A stretch of DNA of 64,000 nt from Ananas comosus (GCF_001540865.1 NC_033625.1:13219480-13283479); one strand, 5' to 3'. Counted from the stretch's first letter, positions 45,571 through 56,939 are shown. The notes: generated by a model not told the origin, from the sequence alone. Made by a program: numbers and translations.

Positions 45571-45582
45571 GCTCTGATACCA
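45571..45582 (-). promoter_or_regulatory. Primer-binding site of the gypsy element
   Basis: The minus strand reads TGGTATCAGAGC, complementary to the 3' end of initiator-Met tRNA, a few bases inside the 5' LTR. Confidence 0.9.
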
Positions 45583-45589
45583 AACTTAA

Positions 45590-48000
45590 TCTATCCGCCC
45601 CGGATTACACTTTCCCCGGCGCCGACAAATCCGCCGTATACAAAGGATTTCCTGTATCGAAGCGATAGCTGTACTGTAATCAAACATACTACGAACAGTA
45701 GTAGAGAGCTTGCTAGAGAAAACAGAAGCTAAAACAAACTGAGTTCCATTATAATAGTCCAAATCCAAAAATACAAAGCTACTCGCACATGGCGAGTTAA
45801 GTCCACTATGCATAAATCGAAAACAAAACATCTACCTGCAGTAGGGGCAGCCGCTAGCTCAGCACGTCGGTAGGGCTCTAACGTTGCGACTGCCTTGCCT
45901 CGATCCTGATCCGGGAAAGGCCGCGCAGTTCCAGAAACCCTGTGCTTCTGCAAACAGGGGTAACAACTGGGCGTGAGGAACTACTGTAATAAAACAAGTT
46001 GAGTCTCAGTGGGGTACACACCAAAACAGACATCGGGTCCACCCACTAAGTACTACAGAAGGAGCAGGATAGTATAAAATGCTAGGAATAAGAGTCTACC
46101 GCTATCAATACACTAACACTATCACATGCTACTACATAAGACAACTGTAGAAATAATCCAACCTGACCATATCCAATCGGGACTGTAAGCAATACCCGTC
46201 CGCTGCTGTGATAAAACACCGTTCCTGCCCCGTATATCGTGCACCGATGGTCCGTGTGCGAGAGGCAAGTCAACTGGCTTGAGCGACCAACCCGAAAGCA
46301 CAAGCCTGACTCCGGCAGTGGCATCGTTGGCGCTTACCAATCCGAGTATGCGAGCGTATCTTGTCGAGCTCAATTCAGGCATCCAACTAGCCAAAGTCAA
46401 GTAAATAGGGTCAAAACATCGATCTACAAACTTAAACCTACGTGCCCTCGGCACAATCTGTGACCAAAACAAGAATCTGGGTCCACCGCTAACCCGAACG
46501 GCACCCAACGACCCGAAACAGCCTACACTTTGCTGAAAAATAAGCTCGGCATCTCAGCACGAGCGTAAATGCCTTCTAAACTACCCCAGGTATCCATCGC
46601 AACGATACTGCAACGATACAATCGAATCACGGCTCCTAGAGCTAAATCTGGTAGTTTAAGCATATGACGGGTCAAAACGCAGGTTTTCTCCTAAGTCAAA
46701 TTTCAAGTCCAACATGTATAATATAAATATTCATTTCAGCATGCTTTTATATTCATATTACGTCCAAAATGCTAATCGATGAATTAAAGCATGATATACC
46801 GAAATCGAACTATACACGTCGACTAAACATGCACTTAGGAGCGAAACCGATGATACACCCACCTCTAGTGCAATTCCTGGCAGCAAGATGGTCTCGGATC
46901 ACAAACAACGCTGCTGGAAACACCTCCAAACCAGCAACAAAGCCCCTCAAGATCTGGATTTACAATTCACCCAAAAATCCAATAAAAATCATCAATTTCA
47001 GCCTTAAGCTTGGATTTATCCAATTCCAATGTCAAAACTCACCTAAGGATCTCCAATTCAGGTGGAGAGGGTTCCAAATCCAGTACTGGTTGATAGGGAA
47101 AGTGACTCAGCTCCACAAAGCCCCTGCTTCCCAAGTTCACCCCAAGAAAAACTCAAAAATTGGCAAATTCTGTCCAAAGCAACAGCAGCAGAGGAAAACC
47201 TCAGTTCGACCAAGCTAACCTCAACCAAATTCTACAATTCAGGACTTCGTGGATTCCTCTGGAAGTCTAGAATCCAGCAAACCAAGTTTCGTCGAAATCC
47301 GACCTTCCTACGTCGCGCACGAGCCAAAACACTGAAGGTCGTCGCTGAAGAACTGCAGAATCAGCACCTTGAAATTCTTGGAGAGGTGGATCTTGATGCA
47401 AATTGGAAAGATTGGAGAGATTAGGGATGAAAATTCTAAGTCCTCTGTGAAGAACAGGTAAAAGAGCTCAATGGGGTCGTATACCAGGTATTTATAGGCT
47501 GCTGGAGGGATAAGATAAGCCCCAGGAAAAACAGTTGCTATCCAGTGTTCCTGCAGAAACGGGCGTTTCTGGGCGCCCGGAACCATGTTCTGGGCGACCA
47601 GAACATCCCGACTGCACAAACCGGGCTCCTCGGACTCTCCGCTCGCGGTGTGCTGCGCCCGTAAATGGCTCCGACGGAACTCACCTACCGCCCTGCCACG
47701 CGTCGAAGCAAGCGATATTCACGATGTCGAATTTCCGGACCCACATCTGGGCGCCCGGAACATGGGATCCGAATTGGCTTCCAGTTTCAGTTAAATTCAA
47801 CACTCAGTTCTGGGCAACCCTAAAAATGTTCTGGGTGCCCGAATCTGGCAAAACTCCAGTTTTGCCTATTTTAGTGCGCTGAGTCCAATTCTGCATCCAA
47901 TTCGTGCAGAATTGACTCTGACTCAGTCCGACACTCTCCAGAGATGTCGACTAGTCACTAATACTGAAGCCAATCCTATCCAAAGGTCAAGAACACTACA
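45590..48000 (-). mobile_element. 5' LTR of the decayed gypsy element (2.4 kb)
   Basis: On the minus strand the LTR starts TGTAGTGTTCTTGACC at 48000 and ends near 45590, next to the PBS. The end is worn (ATCCGCCCCGGATTAC where relatives have TCACGACCCGGATTAC), but GCCGTATACAAA and TCGAAGCGATAGCT confirm kinship with the LTRs at 34446 and 20640. The partner 3' LTR is not in the window, and no target duplication can be tested. Boundaries near 45590 are within about 10 bp. Confidence 0.8.
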
Positions 48001-48099
48001 ACCGGCTTAGGATTCCCGATTCAAAGGATATATAGATATAGATTTATATTTTAAATTTAAAATTTTAAATTAAGTACAAAATTTTAATTTCTGTTAAGA

Positions 48100-48494
48100 A
48101 GAGATTCAGTTTAAAATTTATATTTATATTTAAATTTTTTTAAATTTTGTGGGTTCCACAGGGAAAAAGCAAAAAAAAAAGCCCGCTCCGCGTCGGCTCG
48201 CGCCAGCTCCCGCTCGCGATCGATCAAAATAAGATATTCGATTTAAAATTTAAATTTAAATTTTAATTTATATTTAAAATTAACATTTTTATTTTTATTT
48301 TTTGTATGTAACTTAAATTTATATTTATTTTTTTTAAATTTTGTGTGTCCCACAGGAAAAAGCATAAAAAAAAGCCCGCTCCGCGCCGGCTCGCGCCCGC
48401 TCCCGCTCGCCCGCAATCCATCAAAATAAGAGATTCAATTTAAAATTTTAATTTTAATTTTAATTTATATTTAAAATTTAAATTTAAATTTTTA
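48100..48494. repeat. 193-bp tandem repeat, two copies
   Basis: AAAAAAGCCCGCTCCGCG with the following GGCTCGCGCC and CTCCCGCTCGC occurs at 48175 and 48368. TTAAATTTTGTG.GT.CCACAGG precedes each. The surrounding TTTAAATTTAAA sequence also repeats, and a third start is present at 48422. Confidence 0.85.
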
Positions 48495-49578
48495 TTTTTT
48501 GGATGTGAGTCACAGTACTGCAAAATAAGGGGAAAAAAAGTTAGAAAAGGGAGAAAAAAAGTCCTCTAGTGATTAATCATATAATCTACCTTGCTAGAAA
48601 GAAGGAAAAGTAGTAAAAAGTAATGATAATTTCAACATTAAATTCTCCACTTTTGCTGGGAATTACAGGTTTGATAATCTAAAGACTTTGAAAGCGAAAA
48701 AGTGGTCACCTACTTTCAGGAAAAAAGAGGGATTATTTATAATGAGAGAACAAATTTATGATGAGGCCATTTTTTAGTAGAATTCTTGCATCTTCAATGC
48801 ATCAACTCCCTTTGTAACCCTGTGATCCCCACCAAGATCAATAATGTTTAATCATATAAACCAAATTATTGAATGGGTCCTAATGCTCGAAATCGGGATC
48901 TGAGGATCATTTGAGTTTTCGCTATCTGAGATCATTTGTGGTTCTTACTTGATGCTATGCTTAGTTGTCCTCCATGACTCATGTTAAGTAAAGCTTGTCA
49001 AGGATGAATTTAATGGTACTTGCAGAGCCTTTTCTGTCTCATTATTTTGTATTCAGAATAATATTTCTGAAAACTTTTGGCAGAAAACTACCTGCTAAAA
49101 GTTTCTCTGAAAGTGTATTCATTCAGGAAAAAAAAAAGAGAAAAATATATATACATCCTATTTTACAGTTTCACTTCACTTTTCAGTTTGTTAAGTACTT
49201 TAGAAGAGTTTCTGAATGAATGAATGAATTATACAAACTCGAAAATGAATGAGTTTCATGTAATTGTGAATGTTCATATGAGGTTTAAACATAAAAGAGA
49301 GGATTACATTTTGCAATAGCTAGGTTGGAGTTGATTAATTTGATTTGCTTCATAATTATTGGTTTCTTTATTTTATTTTAATTTTAACTTTTTGTTTGGC
49401 TGTATGTGTTAGCATGTTTGGGCCTGGCCTGTTTTGGGTCATCTGATAGTCCCTTTTGTGAGCTATTTTTTTTTTCCCTAAAGCTTTGCTAAAGAAAAGG
49501 GAGCGTGTTTGACGTTGCTAAATTTCTAATGAAGTGCTGTTTGAGCAGAGTTATTTTAAATTGTCATTAAAATATTTC
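48495..49578. other. Sequence inside the Helitron candidate, no gene recognised
   Basis: Moderate G+C, less repetitive than its surroundings, with a few exon-like words (TGCAGAGCC, TTTTGGCAG) but no frame I can support. It could be captured host DNA. It ends at the N at 49579. Confidence 0.4.
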
Positions 49579-49579
49579 N

Positions 49580-50010
49580 AAGGGGGGGGGGAGTGGGAGA
49601 GAGCCGTGGGGGGGAGGGGAGGTAAAGAGGATGAGGAGGGGGAAGCACGCGCGCAGGGGGCGCGGGCCGGGAATCCCCCCCGGGCGACCCACACCCGCCG
49701 GGCGCGGGTCACGCGCACGTGGGCCCTCTCGCTCGGAGAGAGAGAGAGGGGGAGGGCACCGGGGGATGGGGGTGGGGAGAGGGAGAGAGAGAGAGAGCCG
49801 GCCTACCATGTGCGCGGGTCCCCTCTCGCGGGCGCATGCGAGCAGAGAGAGGGAGAGAGATATCTCTCTCTCTCTCTCCTTCTACTCTGCTCTCTCTCTC
49901 TCTCCCTCTGTTCTCTCTCTCTCCCCCTCTCTAGCGGGGAGCCCGCTGCAGGGCGAGGGTTCGCTGCGGAGGCGACGCGTGGCATGTTGAGGGTTCGCCT
50001 TTTATTAGAT
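49580..50010. other. G+C-rich purine/pyrimidine low-complexity segment
   Basis: Starts right after an N. It holds GGGGGG runs, (GA)n tracts, and at 49845-49885 a (GA)n run followed by TATC and a (CT)n run, an inverted repeat of about 30 bp. All frames are open by composition. It forms the subterminal 5' part of the minus-strand Helitron candidate, matching the position of the G+C-rich block at 21640. Confidence 0.6.
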
Positions 50011-50298
50011 GTATAGATAACGAATTAGCCCCCAATAAAAAAAGGAAAAGAAAAAGGAAGCCTTAGTGAAACATTAATTAACTTGCGTAATTTGGTAAAT
50101 CAAATGAGATTAGCGAGTTTGTGGTGTGAGTTTTAAAACTAATACCGAACCGTTTTCTAATTAATAGATAAGATATTTTGAATAGTGTCACATCAGAGTC
50201 AATTCTAATCCTCTCCATTCATTGAGGAATTGTCATGATTCACTTGACACCTATCTTGTACGGGAGCGAGAGAGTTGAGGATTAGTGGCTATTTTTTA

Positions 50299-50653
50299 GA
50301 AAAAATTTCAAATACCACCCATGTAGTTTCATACTTTCTCATTTTAATATTTTGTGTTTTATAGTGTATCAATTTAGTGTCATATAGTTTCATTTTTATC
50401 TTTTTATTATCGATTTCACTAATTTTTTTCGTTAAATCAGTAACAAAGTTAAAACTAAAGGTTCTAAAGTGAATATTTGATAAAGCTAAATAGGGTATCT
50501 GAAGTTTTTTGTACATAATTTAACAAAATATTAACGAAAAAGCTGCCTAAAAGATAAAAATAGAACCACAGGACACTAACTTAATACACTTTAAACCACA
50601 AGTACTAAAGTGAGAAAATACGAAACCACAGGAGTGCTATTTGAAGTTTACCC
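50299..50653. mobile_element. Foldback MITE family 1, copy I, with a perfect 9-bp TSD
   Basis: Flanked by TATTTTTTA at 50290-50298 and 50654-50662, without a mismatch. Ends GAAAAAATTTCAAATACC and GCTATTTGAAGTTTACCC. Core with TTAAATCAGTAACAAAG and GATAAAGCTAAATAGGG. Confidence 0.88.
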
Positions 50654-50687
50654 TATTTTTTAGTATGAAGTTATAACTGCACTGTAG

Positions 50688-51246
50688 TTAGGGATGGCAA
50701 TCCAGCTCGTTGTTTGCGAGCCAGCTCGTGGTTCGCGAGCCGAACACGAGCTGGATTTTTCAGCTCGTTTAATAAACGAACCGAACACGAGCTGGGGTCA
50801 GCTCACTCGTGTTCGGTTCGATAACAGCTCGAATACATATATTTTATATTTATATAATTTATATAATTTATATTTTTATATATAAATAAATAATTATATA
50901 TAATATATATTTTTATTATTTAAATTTTAGCAAAATAAAAATATAAATGCGAGCTTAATTATAAAAAGACTCATTTATATGTAAAGTTTCAACTATTAGA
51001 TCAGTCCTAATGGATAAAATTTTATAATTTTTTTTTTTATATATATTTAATATAAATTTTTTTTAATTTATTGTTCGTTGCCAGCTCATGAGCCAGCTCG
51101 TGTTCGGCTCGTTAATAAACGAGCCGAACACGAGCTGAATTTTCGGCTCGATACTTTAACGAGTCAGCTCATGTTCTCGTTTAATAACCGAGCGAACACG
51201 AGTCGACCCCAGCTCGCTCGTGTTCGGCTCGTTTACACCCCTAACT
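50688..51246. repeat. GAGCCGAACACGAGC-type foldback element
   Basis: The left arm TTAGGGATGGCAA..CCAGCTCG and the right arm CGTGTTCGGCTCGTTTACACC..TAA are inverted, each holding several GAACACGAGCTG units around an A+T-rich centre with TATATATTTAATA. This is a widespread plant repeat type of uncertain class. Scraps occur at 8880 and 31442. Confidence 0.7.
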
Positions 51247-51576
51247 GTATGTTATAACGGTGCAGATCCAAACAAGATTTTTAGTCTTATATATTTGAAT
51301 TCAAATATTGCAACTCGTAGTGTACGATAAGGTTTGACTATAGTAGTTAAAATTACGTCCAAATTGGCTATACTTCTAACTGCAATAATTGAAGAAAATG
51401 ATTTTCAAAAAAATCTAAACTTACCTTCGCAATATCGTTTTAAACAAATAGGCCTGTTGGATGGTTTTTAACATGGGATATAACCTAACTGCGTCATGCA
51501 ATGAACTCTTTTACTATGTTTTCCAGTTTATTCACCAAACAAAATGCACGTAATGAAAAGTAGTATATTTTAACTA

Positions 51577-52463
51577 GGGTTAATTGCATACACGTCCCTA
51601 CAAACATAGTGAATTGCAGATATATCCCTGCAAAACGAAAATTCCATAAGTTGTCCCTGCAAAAGTCCTAAGTTATACAGATATATCCCTGCCGTTAAGA
51701 TCTGTTAGAAAAATTTCGTTAACCACGGTTAAAATACTTAACCATGGTTAATTATAATGTGAATTGACGGATTTACCCTTCTTCTTCTTCCTCCTCTTCC
51801 ACTTCCCTCTTCTTCGTCGCCGGCGAGGGAGGAGATGCTGCGGCGGCGGCAGCGGCGATGGCGGCGAACCCTCTCCCTCTTCCTCTCCTTTTTTCTTTTC
51901 CCTCTTCTTCGTCGCCGGCGAGGGAGAAGATGCAGCGGTGGCGGCGGCGAACCCTCTCCCTCTTCCTCTTCCCTTCTTCCTTTTCACCCTTCTTCTTCTT
52001 CTCCCTCTTCCTTTTCCCTCTTCTTCATCGCTGGCGAGGGAGGAGATGCGGCGGCGGCGACGGTGGCGGCAAACCCTCTCCCTCTTCCTCTTCCTCTTCC
52101 TCTTCGCTCTTCCTTTTCCTCTTCCTCTCCTTCTTCCTCTTCCCTCTTCTTCTTCCTCTCCTTCTTTCTCTTCCCTCTTCTTCGTCGCAGGCGAACCCGA
52201 CCCCGCGCTGCCGCCGTCGTTCGCTCCGACGGCCCAAAGAGGAAGAGAAAGAGAAGGGGAAGAGGGATACTTTTGGAGGGATATATTTGTGAGGGCAAAA
52301 AAGTCATTTCATAAGAAAAATAAACAGTTCACTAACGAATTTTAACAAGAGGAACATATCTGCATAACTTAGGACTTTTGCAGGGACAACTTATGAAATT
52401 TTCGTTTTGCAGTGATATATCTGCAATTCACTATGTTTGCAGGGACGTATATGCAAATAACCC
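51577..52463. mobile_element. Pack-MULE-like element with captured G+C-rich sequence (887 bp)
   Basis: TTTTAACTA stands at 51568-51576 and 52464-52472, a perfect 9-bp duplication. The terminal inverted repeats are about 115-130 bp long, from GGGTTAATTGCATA..CGTCCC through CTGCAAAACGAAAATTCCATA to AAGTCCTAAGTTAT. Between them lies foreign-looking DNA (51775-52300): three or four tandem, diverged blocks of TCTTCGTCGCCGGCGAGGGA with GGCGGCGG runs and (CTTCCTCTT)n. Its plus-strand frame (51764-52345, 193 residues) is open but low-complexity (Pro/Leu/Phe/Arg). MULEs with captured host fragments are called Pack-MULEs (established). That this is one is inference. Confidence 0.75.
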
Positions 52464-52517
52464 TTTTAACTATATGTATCTCCATCTATGTTTTATTAAC
52501 AATTCTATTGACCAAAC

Positions 52518-52676
52518 CGACCGTCCCTAGCGCAAGTGGCAAACGACTTGGTGGTTGGTACCGGAGGACCCAAGTTCGAATCCTAGTTGATTCACATTTC
52601 CAGCTAAGTTTATTTCTAAACGAAATAAACAAAGCGGGTAGCATACTACCTATTTCTTAAAAAAAAAAAAAAAAAA
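52518..52676 (+). mobile_element. tRNA-derived SINE, full copy with poly(A) tail
   Basis: Box A TAGCGCAAGTGG and box B AAGTTCGAATCC, then the family body with AAGCGGGTAGCATACTACC and an A19 tail. ACAATTCTATTGACCAAAC (52499-52517) recurs as ACAATTCCATTGACAAAAC (52677-52695), a 19-bp target duplication with two changes. Confidence 0.9.
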
Positions 52677-52695
52677 ACAATTCCATTGACAAAAC

Positions 52696-53237
52696 AACCC
52701 CAATATTGACTCATTTCCGACCAAATTTTTATACAAAATTCAGAATCGACTAATGATATATTTCTAGAAAATTATTTAAAATAATTTTGGGTAACAAAAA
52801 AAAGAACCATACATATCACAGACAAATAAGTGATACAATGATAAGATTTTTCTTAGCCTTGTGGAGTGGAAGAGACATTACATTGGATCTGCTTCGATCT
52901 TCTCCTAGATATTTCCAAAATACCCGATATTATGTACACGACCTGAGCCCTATCGTACCTGACTTGAACCCGATTAAAAGTGGGTAGTATATAGGTAAGA
53001 AAAATTACCCATTAAAATTTTGGGTGTGAGTCCTGATACCTTATGATACCTTATATTCATATCTGACCCGGACAAAATCCTTTGGTGGGCAGGATCCGGA
53101 ATAATTTTCATATCCAAATCCATAATTGGACCTATACCCGGATAAGGGCTCAGTAAAATACCCAACCATCAAAAGTTAAAATAAAAAGAAAAAAAATAAT
53201 TTAAAAATTCACCATAATTTTTCGGATTTACTTTTTT
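52696..53237. other. Intergenic sequence with decayed repeat
   Basis: Repeated CCCGA, GACCTGAGCCC and GACCCGGAC words at 52915-53160 suggest an old foldback of the GGGTATCCGG type. No gene seen. Confidence 0.4.
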
Positions 53238-53285
53238 TTTTCAGAAAGAGGTAGCATGCTACCTGCTTCATTCATGATAAAGATG
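53238..53285 (-). mobile_element. SINE 3' fragment (5' truncated)
   Basis: GGTAGCATGCTACCTGCTTC is the reverse complement of the tail of the SINE at 33082. The tRNA-like head is missing. Confidence 0.6.
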
Positions 53286-53331
53286 AATTAAACTATATGG
53301 GTGAGGCAGCGGAAGGCCTCAAGCAAGGTGA

Positions 53332-53334
53332 GCG

Positions 53335-53401
<67 letters not shown>
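53332..53401. repeat. (GC)n(AC)n compound microsatellite
   Basis: About five GC units followed by about 30 AC units. An (AT)n run at 53511-53538 and another (AC)n at 53760-53796 follow nearby. An N stands at 53500 between them. Confidence 0.95.
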
Positions 53402-53507
53402 GATCATGCACATGGCATTTTGTCTTTAAGCATACTTCCACTACATCTTGTACTTTGTTAATTATGATAAGAATGTTAATAGAGTCATTTTCTATTAAAN
53501 ACTCGAG

Positions 53508-53541
<34 letters not shown>

Positions 53542-53755
53542 GCTTTTAAAAGTACCAAGTTATTGCTGCTTGTAGATTTTTGGCCATTGGATTAAGAGAT
53601 GTGCGGTTAGGATGATGTGGGCCCTCTAGGGTTGAGTGGGTGGTTGGTTGAATAGTATAATCCAACAGATGAAAATGATCAAAGGGTTAGATCTAACAGT
53701 CAAAAATTTATAAGCATCAAGTGCTTGGTGCGTTTACAAGTACCATGGCCGGACT

Positions 53756-53802
<47 letters not shown>

Positions 53803-53827
53803 AAAGATAGACAATCTTGATGACTAT

Positions 53828-56660
53828 TATTGCTGTTTTGGTGAGATAATTTGCCCCCACAGGTTCTTTAACTGCTTGATCTTGAAAACTACTAGTAGAG
53901 GGTTCGGTTGGATCTTCCTAAAGATCAGACCATTTCGGACCTCCCGGGTGACGCACCAACATGCTATTAGTCCCGGCAAATTATTGCAATGTAATTGTGG
54001 TCCATTGCAAATCTCCACCACTCCCAAACCATATTCACGTCATATCCAAAGTCCGTAGACTGTACACCCTCTAAGGACATCACAATTAGAAATCTAGTAA
54101 AAACACATTGTGTGAGTAAATGGTCTACTGATTCCCTTCCAACCCCACAGAACACACAGGCTGTGCTACCACTCCACCCTCTTTTTATTAAGTTATCTAC
54201 TGTTTGGAGCCTCTGTTTGAGAGCTAGCCAGCAAAACACCTTTGCTTTCAAGGGTATATGGAGCCTCCATATTTTACTTGTTCATACATCCCTATTACCC
54301 GCGTCGCTCAACACTAAATAGGTCGATTTCACCGTGAATCTACCGTCAGGATTCCAACGCCATGTCACGCTATCCGGTCTTTGCTCTACTCTAATATCCG
54401 AAATCGTTTCCCTTAGTAAAATATAGCTAGTTCCCGTCCAAGACCAGTGCTGTTGACACCTCTCATGATCTTGTTCCATTTCCACCTGTTGCTTGTCGTA
54501 CAGTCACTGACTGATATATTTTTGCGTGCTACTATAGTGTACAAATCTGAAAAAAGTGATTGTAATGTGACTTTTCTGCACCACCGATCTGACCAAAAGT
54601 CGACGCTACTCCCATTACATAGCTTATATGATACTCCCCAATTAAAGACTCCACTCTAGTTTAGAACTCCCTTCTACCAGTGAGAGAAAGGTCTAAAGGA
54701 TTTTTCCTCCTTCAGCGGTCTTCTTCTAATGTAAAATAAATCATGAATGATCTGGGTCCGCTGCAGCTAAGGCATCGTAAAGAGTTTTCACCCCCACTTT
54801 GTTAGTAAGGCTTGGTTCATCGTGTCTACATCGAGGATGCTGAGTCCTCCCTTTTTCTTACTCTTACAAATATTCTTTCACGCTATCAGACAGCCCCTAC
54901 CTGCAGTGTTATTTCCACTATTCCAAAAAAAGTCCCTACGGAGAGACTCTATGCGCTTGGTCACCCATCTAGGTGCCTTGAACACGAACAGATAGTACAG
55001 TGGTAGATTGGTTAGAACCGCATTCACCAGAATCAGTCTACCTCCTCTTGATAGCAGTTTAGTCTGCCAACCGTCAATTTTACTTTGTAATTTCTGGATT
55101 AGCCCCTTCCAGTCGTTCTTTGAAGGGGTTTTGACCGAGAGAGGCAAGTCAAGGTACTTGGTTGGGAAACTGCCAACTTTACACGCGATTAAGCTCGCGA
55201 GTCTCAAAGCTTTTTCTTGGGTTTGTCCCATGTAAAACAGTTCTGACTTTCTTCTGTTGATTTTCAGTCTAGATGCCTATTCGAAAAGGTGCCGCATAAA
55301 CTTGAGGTTTATCATATAACTTTTCTTAGCCTCACAAAAGAAGAACGTGTCATCCGTGAATTGGATTAAAGCAATTCTACTTGCTTCAAAGGGTCCAATA
55401 TCCTTAATAAGGTTATTAGATAAAGCATCCTTCGTCATCCGTGCGAGACACTCTGCCACCAATAAACAAAGGAGAGGGGAAAGCGGGTCACCCTGTCTTA
55501 CACCTCTCTTCGTCTTAATCCATTTTGTTGGTTCACTGTTAACTAACACTGCCACCTTGGCATTACACATGCAAAGTTTAATCCAATCATGCCACTTTTC
55601 ATCGAAATCCCACCATTCTAATATAGTAAAAAGGAAAGGCCAGTATTTTCTATCGTAGGCCTTTTCAAAATCTACCTTCACTCCGACTCCTTCTATAGTC
55701 GTCTTACTTTCCCATCCTAATAGTTCGCGTGTCGCTACATAGGCGTCTGTAATGTTCCTCCCTTTCAAGAAAGTTAATTAGGTTGAGGATATTGAATCAT
55801 TCATAACCTTTCGAAGGCGATTGGCCAAAACTCTTGAAAGGATCTTCTGGATTCCATTAAGAAGGCTTATAGGTCGAAAATCATTAGCCCGCGTTGCTCC
55901 TTCTTTCTTGTGGATCAGACAAACGAATGCGTAATCAATGGGGTTAGTAGACAGCCTTCCCTCAAACATTTTCTGGAAAAGATTCAAAATATCCCTTTTT
56001 ACAGTCTCTCAAAAAGTTTGGTAGAAGCTCAGAGGGAAACCATCAGGCCCCGGGGCTTTATCTCTCCCTAGTTGGAAAACTGCTTGCTTAATTTCCCCCA
56101 GGCTGAAAAGGTTCGAGCAAGGTTAATGGTGGATGGTCGATTTGATTTGAACAGTCCATGCCAGTCACCAAAGGATGACGGGGTCTTCTCTTCTGAAGTG
56201 AAAAGCTCTTTAAATTTTTGATAAAAAAAGTTCTTCTTTTCCTCTTCTGCACGATACGTTGAATTGTCCTCGCTAATTGTATCAATCTCGTTCGCTCTTT
56301 TTCGGCCGTTAGCTATGTTATGAAAAAACTTTGTGTTTTCGTCTCCCTCTCGTAGCCACTGCTGCTTAGCCTGAGTTCTCCAAAGAGATTCTTCGTCATC
56401 CAAGACTCCAAATAGTTTTCTTTTTAGTTCCTCTCTTTTTGTTAGTACTTCCTGCGTGAGTTTGCGCTGTTCTTCTTCTTTGTCAATCTCGTGTATTTCC
56501 TCTATTAGCTTATGCTTTTCACCTCTGATGCTATAGAATTTAGTAGCACAGCACTCTTTAATCCCTATTCGGCAGTGTCTTAGCTTTGCTGTGAAAGTGA
56601 GTACAACCAACTCTTTCCGATTACCTTCTCTCCACCACCGAGGTACTTTGGATATAACCC
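53828..56660 (-). pseudogene. Decayed, 5'-truncated L1-type LINE (reverse transcriptase and zinc-binding domain)
   Basis: Read from right to left on the minus strand, the pieces follow the order of a plant L1-type ORF2. First comes a linker with WLREGDENTKFFHNIANGRKRANEI (56300-56370). Next are reverse transcriptase parts: FVCLIHKKEG.TRANDFRPISLLN (about 55870-55930), VDFEKAYDRKYW, GVRQGDPLSPLL (about 55490) and the catalytic motif as FTDDT (about 55355; usually F/YADD). Then come the thumb-like GSFPTKYLDLPLSVK and GGRLILVNAVLTNLPLYYL, and the C-terminal zinc-binding domain KVFCWLALKQRL..CVFCGVGRESVDHLLTQC (about 54090-54250). Stops and frameshifts separate them. The endonuclease domain is absent, so it is 5'-truncated at about 56660. 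No poly(A) tail is evident at 53828. Inactive. Confidence 0.88.
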
Positions 56661-56939
56661 TAAATTTTTCAGATTTATTGTGTATAAGTTTAACTATATT
56701 ATAATAGGTGCATATGTTTTGGACATTTTGATGTAGTTGTATATATTTTATACAAGGAAAACACTTCTTGTACACCCTAAAAAGGGGTGTACATCTTACA
56801 CCCGCAATCCAGGGTTGATAAAATCACATTGATTTTTAGTAAAATTTAAGAAAATTGATGTGACAAGAATGACCTTGGATGGAGTGGGTGTAAGATGTAC
56901 ACCCTACTTTATGGTGTACCTATAGCATTGCTTTACATT
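56661..56939. other. A+T-rich sequence between LINE and foldback
   Basis: A pair GGGTGTAAGATGTACACCC (near 56888) and GGGTGTACATCTTACACCC (56785) is inverted over about 100 bp, so a small unnamed foldback lies at about 56755-56925. Confidence 0.5.

Larger units (their letters stand above)
38492..50017 (-). mobile_element. Candidate Helitron on the minus strand hosting nested gypsy elements (11.5 kb)
   Basis: On the minus strand the right end reads A then TCTATACATCTAATAAAAG, a plant Helitron 5' end. The left end has a hairpin CCGCG-AAG-CGCGG (38503-38515), seven bases, then CTAG (38492-38495) followed by T. This is the same 3' design as in the candidate at 21603-24405, and the two 5' ends are also alike. 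That these two ends belong to one element is inference: between them lie a 25-N gap, a single N at 49579, and two nested gypsy units that must have come later. No Rep/helicase frame is visible. Confidence 0.5.

Noticed and set aside
49534..50016. 160-codon plus-strand frame with (Ser-Leu)n and Arg/Glu runs
   Set aside because: Produced by (GA)n and (CT)n tracts. It crosses an N and shows no protein-like composition.
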